Assembly: GCF_039543525.1 (NCBI RefSeq)
Contig: NZ_BAABJX010000038.1
Span: forward strand, 36,653 to 100,652
From: Algivirga pacifica
GTDB taxonomy: Bacteria > Bacteroidota > Bacteroidia > Cytophagales > Flammeovirgaceae
Length of the DNA stretch: 64,000 nucleotides
Direction: 5' to 3'
The notes below the pieces were generated by a model, which saw nothing but the letters and a program-made list of their open reading frames with translations, ran no database searches and was not told where the DNA came from. A program made the translations under genes and the position numbers. Each line of letters starts with the position of its first letter. Within the stretch, counting starts at the first letter, position 1. Shown here one piece after another: positions 26,851 through 34,267 of the stretch.

Positions 26851-26984
26851 CCCGCCCAGGGTTGAAACCCCGGGCTCTGTTAGAGATACCACTTCGTGGT
26901 GATCTGTTCTTTCGTTAATCGTTAGTATAGATCGCCACAACGTGGCAATTCATAAAGAGCCTGGGGTTTCAACCCTAGGCGAGG
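26851..26984. repeat. REPIN C, third copy of the RAYT-associated palindrome pair
   Basis: The same layout as REPIN A at 13968. The outer arms are CGCCCAGGGTTGAAACCCCG and, at the other end, CCTGGGGTTTCAACCCTAGG. The inner arms are ACCACTTCGTGGTGATCT and AGATCGCCACAACGTGGCA. Several changes occur in pairs that keep the stem. It sits in the gap between two operon genes, 12 kb from the transposase. Confidence 0.85.
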
Positions 26985-27009
26985 TTTGATTGTGGATTAT
27001 GACATCCCT

Positions 27010-27534
27010 CTATCTCCTTCTCCTTGGTCGTCTTCGTCTTGCTGCTGCAGCCCTTTTTCTCGCTGCCAATGCTCTTTTTCGCTTCAATGCTGCGGCTCTA
27101 CGTCTGGCGAGTAATGCCCTTCTTTTCTTCAAGGCTGCCATTCTCTTTCTTGCTGCGGATGAAGATCGTCTGCGACTAGAAGATGGTCGCTTTCTGGATG
27201 CCGCTTTTACTCTGCGGGAAAGTACCGATAGCTTTTTCTTTAGTCGGGAGATCGCAATGTTCTGGGCTTTGATCTTGCTGAGGTAGGTACGAACTCTTTT
27301 ATTTCCCGTGGATCCTTTCTTTCGCTCGTTTCGAAGTTGCTGTAGCATCTTTCGGTTCTTGTGTTGAGCACTGCGAAGGAGTCTGCTCAGTTGACCTACT
27401 TTAGCTTTCAGAGAGTGGACTGTCTGAGCCTGTTGTTTCTTTTGCTTTTCCTCCACAATCTGCTTGGCCACAGGGTTCTTTTGGCTATCCACCCGTATGG
27501 TGGGGATGGGTTCAAGACGCTTTGGTTTTGTCAT
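27010..27534 (-). CDS. highly basic, protamine-like protein
   Basis: A 174-residue protein. The N-terminal half is a Lys/Gln-rich helix with LKAKVGQLSRLLRSAQHKNR. The C-terminal 65 residues are almost only Arg, Lys, Ala and Ser (SSSRRRSSSAARKRMAALKK and ending RRRRPRRRR). Such tails neutralise DNA, as in protamines, histone H1 or viral core proteins. Being inside the particle operon, it may condense DNA inside the capsid. That is inference from charge and place. It overlaps the small membrane-protein gene by 23 bp. Confidence 0.8.
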   Translation of the reverse strand: MTKPKRLEPIPTIRVDSQKNPVAKQIVEEKQKKQQAQTVHSLKAKVGQLSRLLRSAQHKNRKMLQQLRNERKKGSTGNKRVRTYLSKIKAQNIAISRLKKKLSVLSRRVKAASRKRPSSSRRRSSSAARKRMAALKKRRALLARRRAAALKRKRALAARKRAAAARRRRPRRRR

Positions 27535-27745
27535 GTTCTTCTTCTTTTTTCAGTTTCTTGATCTCTTTTTGTTCTCGGTAAATGCGGAGCAGTAGCCAGG
27601 TCGTGGAAAGGGAGGAGGTCATGATCAGGGTGATCGCATCCACGTCGTTCATGGTGAGTTCTAAATTGCTGAGCGTAGAGATCATGCTTAAAGGAACCGC
27701 CATCGAAATGGTGGCGACTCCTATCTTATCAATAAATGACATCAT
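27512..27745 (-). CDS. holin-like small membrane protein
   Basis: A 77-residue protein with two hydrophobic segments (IGVATISMAVPLSMISTL at about 6-23 and DAITLIMTSSLSTTWLLL at about 36-53) and a very basic/acidic tail (REQKEIKKLKKEEEHDKTK). Two spans and a charged C-terminal tail are the class II holin plan. It could instead be a virion membrane protein. The 3TM holin at 10650 would then be a second holin. Confidence 0.6.
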   Translation of the reverse strand: MMSFIDKIGVATISMAVPLSMISTLSNLELTMNDVDAITLIMTSSLSTTWLLLRIYREQKEIKKLKKEEEHDKTKAS

Positions 27746-27764
27746 GGTTGGTTGAAAGTATGGG

Positions 27765-29588
27765 TTAGACTTCTCCCCAGGTTAGGATATCTTCTTCGTT
27801 GGAAGTTACGCTGCCTTCTGTGTTGGAGAGCTGAATACGTACCTGAAATCCATTGTCGATCTCGTTGGTACTTGGGTAATAATTGTAGGTGTTGACGGAT
27901 CCATTACTAAGGGTCTTTCGGGTTGTCCAGGATCCACCCCATACCTTGGTTTGGATTTTGGCAGTGACAGCCCTTCCTTTGGCATCCCACATCAAGCGCA
28001 CATATTCCCCATAATCCAAATGCTTGACATCATTCTGATTCTCGGTCGTCAACGTGACGGGGTCTGGAGCAATCGGATAGAATGGAGAAAAGATATATTC
28101 CAGATCACCGGTGACATCGTTGGTCACTCTCAAAGCATAGCGAACATACGCATCTCCAGAAGCATAAGTGACAATTCCCCATGATGGATCCGCTGACTTG
28201 TTCTTCAATAGCACATTGTGTTGGGTGTTTGGAATCTTGTCGTGAACGGAGCCATAGGTTGCCTTATTCAACTTGTAAGAAATCAATCTTACCTGACATT
28301 GATTAAGCGTCACGGCTTTGTTGGGTGTCCAGGTCAATCCAGGTGCAGGATAGCCGCTTTGCAGCTTCTTGCTTGAAGTGGATGACTTCTTGGTAATGCT
28401 GATATCTTTGTGGGCATTGGTACACTCATCAGCACTGAATGGAGCCAAGGCAAACTGATTACGGGCATCCAGGGTATTTCCGGCATATTCAAAGCCATCG
28501 TAACCGACAAGTTCTGGAGCACGGAATAGCAAATTCGCATAGAAAGCATAAGGCCATGTGGAGCCATCGAGCAGTCGATTAAAGTGCATTTCTCCGTAGT
28601 TCTCTCCACTCACTTCTTCAGAAGCAACAAAGAAACGGTATTGCTTATCAGCTGACTTTCTAGCTGTGCCTTTGGCATCGTATACCCTGATTTCTACCGC
28701 TGTTTGAATAATGCCAGGGCCTAATAATAGTCCACTGGCAATGCCATAGGAGCTATCACAGAAGTGAAGCGTTACATCACGGCTTCCATCAGTGTTGCTG
28801 CGTTCCTGATTGTGAGAAGGGACAGTCATACTAATACCTCCCCAGTTGTTGGCTTGCTTGGTAGGTACTTTGATGATCGGTACATCAATGCTGTTGGATC
28901 CATTTTTAAGCTTAGCCCTGAACGCTTTGATTTCCTTTCTGGTATTATCGGCTGAATGGATATAGGCTCTTGGAATCTTAAACTCATCCAGGACAACGCC
29001 TACTTCCATTTGTTTTGCCGGGATCGTCTTGGCATAGCCTCTGCCGTTGACTTCCATTTCCAGTACGTAATCCTTGGAAGGTTCATAGATGCCTTTTTCG
29101 ATTAAGGCAGCACGAGTCATATGCAAACGAAGGTTTCCATCGGCTTGCTCATAGATGCCGTACATCTCTACAGGAATAAAGTCCTGCACGTTTTTGGCAA
29201 CGCTGTCCGGGGATTCACTCCAAGGAAGATAGGCACGCTTGAAAGCGGCTGTAGGTTCTGTGGCGTATGCCTGGATTATGTCTGCTGTAGAAGCGTGATC
29301 AGAGGCCACGGCAATAATCACAAACTTACCTTCTTTCTTGGCTCCGAAATAACGATCCGTCATGCTGTTGCCACCGATATCGGCTAGGTCTGCCGTATCC
29401 AGGGTAAGGTAATCACGGCTTCCTGCAGGTTGTGCTTGCTCTTTCGGGAAATGGATACGATTCGTTTCCATATCCTTGATCATAAACAGCACATTGAATG
29501 GAGAGGATGAGGAGAAGGTATCTTCCAACAATACCTTAAAAACAGATCCCTCTCTTCTAAGTCCTTTGATTTTTGTTTGTAAGCTCAT
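27765..29588 (-). CDS. large beta-rich structural protein, candidate spike or fibre
   Basis: A 607-residue protein with mostly beta-strand patterns and no signal peptide. Blocks such as YVLEMEVNGRGYAKTIPAK and the C-terminal region ILSNGSVNTYNYYPSTNE-like (residues about 560-600) resemble Ig/FnIII-type adhesive domains. It lies beside two more proteins of the same style. I recognise no family. Position and composition suggest an exposed particle protein. Confidence 0.55.
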   Translation of the reverse strand: MSLQTKIKGLRREGSVFKVLLEDTFSSSSPFNVLFMIKDMETNRIHFPKEQAQPAGSRDYLTLDTADLADIGGNSMTDRYFGAKKEGKFVIIAVASDHASTADIIQAYATEPTAAFKRAYLPWSESPDSVAKNVQDFIPVEMYGIYEQADGNLRLHMTRAALIEKGIYEPSKDYVLEMEVNGRGYAKTIPAKQMEVGVVLDEFKIPRAYIHSADNTRKEIKAFRAKLKNGSNSIDVPIIKVPTKQANNWGGISMTVPSHNQERSNTDGSRDVTLHFCDSSYGIASGLLLGPGIIQTAVEIRVYDAKGTARKSADKQYRFFVASEEVSGENYGEMHFNRLLDGSTWPYAFYANLLFRAPELVGYDGFEYAGNTLDARNQFALAPFSADECTNAHKDISITKKSSTSSKKLQSGYPAPGLTWTPNKAVTLNQCQVRLISYKLNKATYGSVHDKIPNTQHNVLLKNKSADPSWGIVTYASGDAYVRYALRVTNDVTGDLEYIFSPFYPIAPDPVTLTTENQNDVKHLDYGEYVRLMWDAKGRAVTAKIQTKVWGGSWTTRKTLSNGSVNTYNYYPSTNEIDNGFQVRIQLSNTEGSVTSNEEDILTWGEV

Positions 29589-29597
29589 CTTTTTGGT

Positions 29598-31058
29598 TTA
29601 GTACAGGTAATAGTCAGATTCTGCGGCATACACTTCGCCGTTGGTCATAGTCACTTCGATGTAGTACTGGTATTCTTTGCCTTTGACAGCTCCGGTATCC
29701 TGGTGACTCAAAGCGGAGGAATTGGTCTGCTCAGTGACAAATACAAAGGTTTCAGCTCCCTTTTCTCTGCGGTAAAGGGCAAAGCCTTTTTGCTCCGTAC
29801 CGGCCACACTGGTATTCCATTGTGGGTTCAAAGAGTTGCTGTCGCTTTGGGTGGCATCAAATCTTGTGAAAACGGATGTTCCCATATAGATTTCTCTGAC
29901 TGCTGTCGTTTTGAGTTTACCGTTTTCTACATAAGCGATGCGGTAAGCGTGAATGCCTGGAGTAACCCCTGGGATACTAGCCTCCCCATCGGTATTGAAT
30001 ACATTGGCGTTTGGTGCTCCGGTTGGTTCTACCCAATTGCCGTTGATCAGTTCTTGTAACTGACCTGTATTGCTATCCACACTGGCACCACTTGCGAGCT
30101 TCCAGCTAAGTGTAACCGTAGCTCCCAAAGCACTGGCTGATGCAGAAAGGTCCATGCCACCAATGATGCCATAGCCTACACTCACTTCATAGGCACATCC
30201 GTCAATAGAACCTATGGAAGTCCCGTCTTTATCTTTTGTCTCAATTTTGGCATCCTTGCATGTCCAGGCATTGTGTGTACTACCACTACCTGTACCACCT
30301 CCTGGACCTCCACCCGATACGGTTGTCTCTCCTTCGTAATAGAAATTGGTATAGACCAATGTCATATTCAGGGAAGCGATATAGGTAGGATGAGACATAG
30401 TGACGTTGGAACGGTTGATCACCATCGTGTTGGCCGTATTGTTCTTGTCGGTATACACGATATTGATATAGTCGAGAATGTCTTCTTCTGCCGTTGGATC
30501 ATTGAACTTGTCTTCTCCCATGGTTCCGGCAATGGCAAAGACAAAGCCTTCTCCTTTCTTTTCATTGAATGGGTTTCCGGCATTGGGGTAGTATGGGTTG
30601 GCTACCTTGGCACGGAACGCCTGTACCGGAGTGGCAGAGCATAGCACGAAACGGTTGGATCCTTTCCAGCTGTTATTATTGGCTCTATCCAAAAAGCCTA
30701 ACAGCTTAATGTCGTGCAGGTATTTACCCGTACCACCTTCTACGTGACGGGCAGCATAGATATGCTTCCAATGATCGGCAGTAGTTCCTGCTACCTGACT
30801 GCCGTGGTTAAAGCTGCCATGAGAGGTTATTTCCTCCATGACGTATCGCTCCGAAGTTTGTTGGGCAAAGCCATAGACTTTTTGATTGGAGTTTTTATAG
30901 CCGTTAAAAGTCTTTTGGTTGCAAATAAATAGCTTGGCTTGTTTGCCTGGAGATGTGGCAGCCAAGGCTCCAAGCTTATTGGCTAGGTCAACGGTTCCTG
31001 CGTATGGACCATCGACAAGCACTTGTTTTTCATAAGTGGGTCTTCCAAATACTCCCAT
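29598..31058 (-). CDS. structural protein with Gly-rich hinge and FnIII-like domains
   Basis: A 486-residue protein in two parts joined by a Gly/Ser hinge (SGGGPGGGTGSGS, about residues 248-260). The N-terminal half (MGVFGRPTYEKQVLVDGPYA and on) is unique. The C-terminal half has two FnIII-like units (VTLSWKLASGASV, and GFALYRREKGAETFVFV followed by YQYYIEVTMTNGEVY). It has no signal peptide. FnIII repeats are typical of phage tail and spike proteins that touch the host surface. Confidence 0.6.
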   Translation of the reverse strand: MGVFGRPTYEKQVLVDGPYAGTVDLANKLGALAATSPGKQAKLFICNQKTFNGYKNSNQKVYGFAQQTSERYVMEEITSHGSFNHGSQVAGTTADHWKHIYAARHVEGGTGKYLHDIKLLGFLDRANNNSWKGSNRFVLCSATPVQAFRAKVANPYYPNAGNPFNEKKGEGFVFAIAGTMGEDKFNDPTAEEDILDYINIVYTDKNNTANTMVINRSNVTMSHPTYIASLNMTLVYTNFYYEGETTVSGGGPGGGTGSGSTHNAWTCKDAKIETKDKDGTSIGSIDGCAYEVSVGYGIIGGMDLSASASALGATVTLSWKLASGASVDSNTGQLQELINGNWVEPTGAPNANVFNTDGEASIPGVTPGIHAYRIAYVENGKLKTTAVREIYMGTSVFTRFDATQSDSNSLNPQWNTSVAGTEQKGFALYRREKGAETFVFVTEQTNSSALSHQDTGAVKGKEYQYYIEVTMTNGEVYAAESDYYLY

Positions 31059-31105
31059 TTATTATGATTGTTTTTAGTGAAGTTTAATTGTGTTACAGCA
31101 TAGGC

Positions 31106-32245
31106 TTAAAGACCTATGGCTGTTTTCAGATTGGTGTTCTGTGGAGTAGTAATCACTCCTTCGGCTTCCAAGGCATCGATAAAAGTTCCGAGTAGTTGTT
31201 TACCTCTGAGCAAGGTGATGTAGTGATTATTATCCGTCATTCGGGCTGAGTAATCTGTCAAGGTGCCAAAAACTCCTGAAGAACTTTCCAAGGTCAATCC
31301 TGACCCTGTGATGGAGAGCTGGGAATTATCAAACCCGTCAGACGCAGCCATAAAGCCCATAAATTCACCTGCCTCAATTTCAGAATACCCTCCAAAACCA
31401 TCGGTTCCCTTGAGCTTCCCAAAAGAGGAGCCTACACTGAGTTGACCATCCGTATCGCCTAGAAATGTACCGAAGCCCCGAATCGTGAAGTTTCCATCTT
31501 CGGGCAAGTCTACCTGATAGTTGGCGGTTAAGTTGGTGCCTGCAGCCATCGCTTCGTCCAGGTTGGAAACGCCACTTCCTCCACCCGTAGGTAGGTTGTT
31601 GATTTTAGAAGCATCAATGCTTTGGACTTCCAGACTACCACCGTTATTCTTAAACTCAGTACCCAGTTGATTAAAAGGCTTGGCGGTAACTCCATTACTC
31701 CAATCATGAGTGTGTGTACTGGGTGGAAATGTAGAGGGCTTTCCCGATACATTCTCCCAGCTTGCCTTTCCGGTTCCGGACTCTAGCGTACTCAATCGGG
31801 TAGAGATCGTTTTCAGCTGTCCATCCTCAATACCTGCCACAAAGACGATATACTCGTATTCATCTTCATCATGCTTGATCACATGAATATCCAGGGTCGT
31901 GACCTCTTGTTCTCCGGGAATCGTCACAGAAGCAGTATCCGTAATGGCTCGATCAAAGGTGACTGAAAGGTCTTCTGCAGTAGCAGTATGACGAACAATC
32001 AACCGAATATGTGCTCCATTGGCTACCCGAAAAGCTTCCATGTGAATGTTACCTTCATGGGTAAGGTCAAACTCAGAAAAGCGTTCTTCCTTGCAATCCA
32101 ATAGCAGTGTACCGGAAGGAATCAAGTAAGTATACTTGGGATGGATCACGGGATATTTTAGTGTGCCATCGGATACCCGTACCACGGTAGGTTCTACCGC
32201 TTGTTGGTTAATGGCTTTGGTTTTTAATCCTACTCCTGATCTCAT
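31106..32245 (-). CDS. fibre-like protein with a THTH host-contact motif
   Basis: A 379-residue protein. In the middle is WENVSGKPSTFPPSTHTHDW (about residues 161-180), the tail-fibre/collar motif found in many phage fibre proteins. The N-terminal 150 residues look like a beta-sandwich baseplate or base domain, and the C-terminal 150 like a beta-helix shaft (SKINNLPTGGGSGVSNLDEA). It overlaps the next upstream gene by 4 bp. It is the best evidence in this operon for a particle that binds cells. Confidence 0.7.
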   Translation of the reverse strand: MRSGVGLKTKAINQQAVEPTVVRVSDGTLKYPVIHPKYTYLIPSGTLLLDCKEERFSEFDLTHEGNIHMEAFRVANGAHIRLIVRHTATAEDLSVTFDRAITDTASVTIPGEQEVTTLDIHVIKHDEDEYEYIVFVAGIEDGQLKTISTRLSTLESGTGKASWENVSGKPSTFPPSTHTHDWSNGVTAKPFNQLGTEFKNNGGSLEVQSIDASKINNLPTGGGSGVSNLDEAMAAGTNLTANYQVDLPEDGNFTIRGFGTFLGDTDGQLSVGSSFGKLKGTDGFGGYSEIEAGEFMGFMAASDGFDNSQLSITGSGLTLESSSGVFGTLTDYSARMTDNNHYITLLRGKQLLGTFIDALEAEGVITTPQNTNLKTAIGL

Positions 32246-32511
32246 CGCACGTATTTGATTACCTCTATTAATCCTACCTCTACTTTGTCAAAGGCTACTT
32301 CCATCTGCCCTTTGAACTGATACCCTACAGGGTGAAACTCTCGTGATTCTCCTGCTTTTAAAGCAATTGGTTTTCCACTGCCTACATATCCCAGAAAGGC
32401 ATCGGAAGGACCACTATTGGTGATGGAGAATCCTACGACATTGGTCAAAGAGAAGGTGTCCCCTGTTTCGACCAGAGTATCCATATTGATTTCTACGATG
32501 GGTGAACTCAT
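32242..32511 (-). CDS. small beta-rich protein of the particle operon
   Basis: An 89-residue protein with a repeated beta pattern (FSLTNVVGFSITNSGPSDAF, then SREFHPVGYQFKGQMEVAF). It has no hydrophobic anchor. It is translationally coupled on both sides by 4-bp overlaps. It looks like a single small beta-sandwich and may be a decoration or penton-type protein, but this is a guess from size and neighbours. Confidence 0.55.
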   Translation of the reverse strand: MSSPIVEINMDTLVETGDTFSLTNVVGFSITNSGPSDAFLGYVGSGKPIALKAGESREFHPVGYQFKGQMEVAFDKVEVGLIEVIKYVR

Positions 32512-32891
32512 GACGCTTTCGCTTCTCTTTCCAGTAAAAAGACAAAGTCATAAGTCAGGTCTGTGGCAAGCTGCGTCGGGATCTCTGTTCGAATCTTGAT
32601 ACGATGTCCTCCCGCTGGGAACGACACCTTATGGAATCGTTGACCGATTTCTAATCCTGCTTCCGGTACAGACTCCAATGCCTTGTAATGGATGTTATTA
32701 ATGTAATCCTGGTTGTTATCGGCAAGCCCTAAGCGGAATACATCAATCCCTCCTTTAAGGATTGGATAGATGCAAACACCAATGCATCGCTCATAGGCAC
32801 TGTTCAGCGTCAACTCCTTGTAGAGGGTTGACGCTGGAGTACCTGCCGCATAGCTGACTTTCTGAACTTGCAGAAATGTTTCCTTACTCAT
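32508..32891 (-). CDS. beta-rich protein, candidate minor capsid protein
   Basis: A 127-residue protein made almost only of beta-strand patterns (KVSYAAGTPASTLYKELTL, HRIKIRTEIPTQLATDLTYD, FVFLLERE). No known domain is seen. The size fits a single jelly-roll domain. It is directly beside the 204-residue beta-rich protein (gap of 6 bp), and the two together resemble the paired small capsid proteins of tailless icosahedral phages. Structure prediction would decide. Confidence 0.5.
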   Translation of the reverse strand: MSKETFLQVQKVSYAAGTPASTLYKELTLNSAYERCIGVCIYPILKGGIDVFRLGLADNNQDYINNIHYKALESVPEAGLEIGQRFHKVSFPAGGHRIKIRTEIPTQLATDLTYDFVFLLEREAKAS

Positions 32892-32897
32892 CGGCTA

Positions 32898-33512
32898 TTA
32901 CTTTGATACGGTTTGTGTTCCGATAAAGCGTACCTCAAAGAAGTGAGCATCTGCGCCATCCGGCATTTCCTGAGAAGGATGGAACTCCAATTGCACCTTG
33001 ATCTCCTTTCTTTCTGCCAAAAGCAATAAGGTAGAAAGTGCCAATGCATCTTCTTCCCCCTGTGCCTTGGAAGAGTCAGCCCCTACAGTAAAGCGTTCGA
33101 CCGGAAGTTTCATAAGGGTTTTGGAATCCTGAATGACGATTAGTTTGGCATTCAATAGTTCCTTAGGGAAGTCTCCCTTTTTGCTGGAATAGACAATGTC
33201 TTGTGGCTTCGGATTTCCTGCTGTTGCGGCTTTACCGTAACCAATCTTGATTCTTCCAGCCGCTACGTTCATGCCTGGGTCTAGCTGGTTGCCCTGGAAG
33301 TCTGAGATGCCGACAATCTTGTCGTTGGTAGGCAGCAATAGGTTGTAGATACCGGCACCATTGGTAATGTCGTGACGGTGGGTCACATCGGCATCCATAA
33401 AGCGGGCTTTACCCTCCAGGATCTCTCTTCGGGTTGCTTCGAAAATATCTCCTGCTTTCTGAGCCTTCTTAAAGAGGAAGCGTTGTTCTCTGGTAGTGTC
33501 TTGTGTTTTCAA
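32898..33512 (-). CDS. candidate major capsid protein (beta-rich, 204 residues)
   Basis: A 204-residue protein. A short helical N-terminal arm (EQRFLFKKAQKAGDIFEATR) is followed by a beta-rich body (DITNGAGIYNLLLPTND, MKLPVERFTVGADSS, IKVQLEFHPS, HFFEVRFIGTQTV). It has no signal peptide or membrane span. A basic N-terminal arm ahead of a beta-barrel is the usual plan of jelly-roll capsid proteins. I see no HK97-fold signs. The assignment rests on size, strand pattern and location and is therefore tentative. Confidence 0.5.
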   Translation of the reverse strand: MKTQDTTREQRFLFKKAQKAGDIFEATRREILEGKARFMDADVTHRHDITNGAGIYNLLLPTNDKIVGISDFQGNQLDPGMNVAAGRIKIGYGKAATAGNPKPQDIVYSSKKGDFPKELLNAKLIVIQDSKTLMKLPVERFTVGADSSKAQGEEDALALSTLLLLAERKEIKVQLEFHPSQEMPDGADAHFFEVRFIGTQTVSK

Positions 33513-33602
33513 GTTGTTAGTTCGTTTATTGATTGATAATGAAATGTCAAGGGTAGGACGTTCCCCCAGAATAGGGGAACGTTGTTAGAAAGGTGAAGCA
33601 GC

Positions 33603-34220
33603 TTACATCATGTCCATGATCGCATCGTCTTCGCCATCAAGGCCTGCCAACTCTGCATCCAGGTCATCATCGTAATCTCCGTCAATACCGTCCAGGTCTT
33701 CGTCTTCCTCTTCGTATTCACCCGCCATGCCTGCAGTAATGCCTAGTAGGTTGTCGATTTCAGCTTCGGTACCGCTAAGGTCTTCAAAGTCATCGAACTC
33801 ATCCTCTCCGGCCAATCCACCTACAGTGTAGTAGCTGTTGCCATACTGGTCCTGCACGAGTTGCGTATTACCCATGGCGCCATTGATCCCACCGACATGG
33901 TAAGGATTGCCCTGGGCATCGAATACGATTTGGCCAACGCCTCCATTAATGCCATTCAGGCCATCTCCATCCAATCCTTTTAGGAACGGTAATTTTTCTT
34001 GTACGGAAGCATGGGTTAGGGTACCCATTACGCCTGCGGTCATGGCTCCGGTCGCTAATGCCGGATTACCCTTCCCTGAGGCATAGAGGTAAATTCCTCC
34101 CGCCAAGGCAGCCATGGCCACAATGGGACTAGGCATCTTGGAGAGTGTCAACTTACCCAGGGCAGCACCTGCCGCAATGGCACCTCCGTGTGTGAGTGCT
34201 TTTTGATAGTTGTCTTTCAA
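33603..34220 (-). CDS. membrane protein with a long acidic C-terminal tail
   Basis: A 205-residue protein. The Ala/Gly-rich N-terminal third has two or three hydrophobic segments (GGAIAAGAALGKL, IVAMAALAGGIYLYASG, LATGAMTAGVMGTL). A Gly/Asn-rich repeat region follows (GLDGDGLNGINGGVGQIV). The C-terminal 65 residues are very acidic (EYEEEDEDLDGIDGDYDDD). It may be a membrane protein of the particle; the acidic tail could bind the Arg-rich protein encoded at 27010. No family recognised. Confidence 0.65.
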   Translation of the reverse strand: MKDNYQKALTHGGAIAAGAALGKLTLSKMPSPIVAMAALAGGIYLYASGKGNPALATGAMTAGVMGTLTHASVQEKLPFLKGLDGDGLNGINGGVGQIVFDAQGNPYHVGGINGAMGNTQLVQDQYGNSYYTVGGLAGEDEFDDFEDLSGTEAEIDNLLGITAGMAGEYEEEDEDLDGIDGDYDDDLDAELAGLDGEDDAIMDMM

Positions 34221-34267
34221 GTTGTTGGTTGTTTAGTTGGTTTGATTGATAATGGTTGTTGGGTTGC

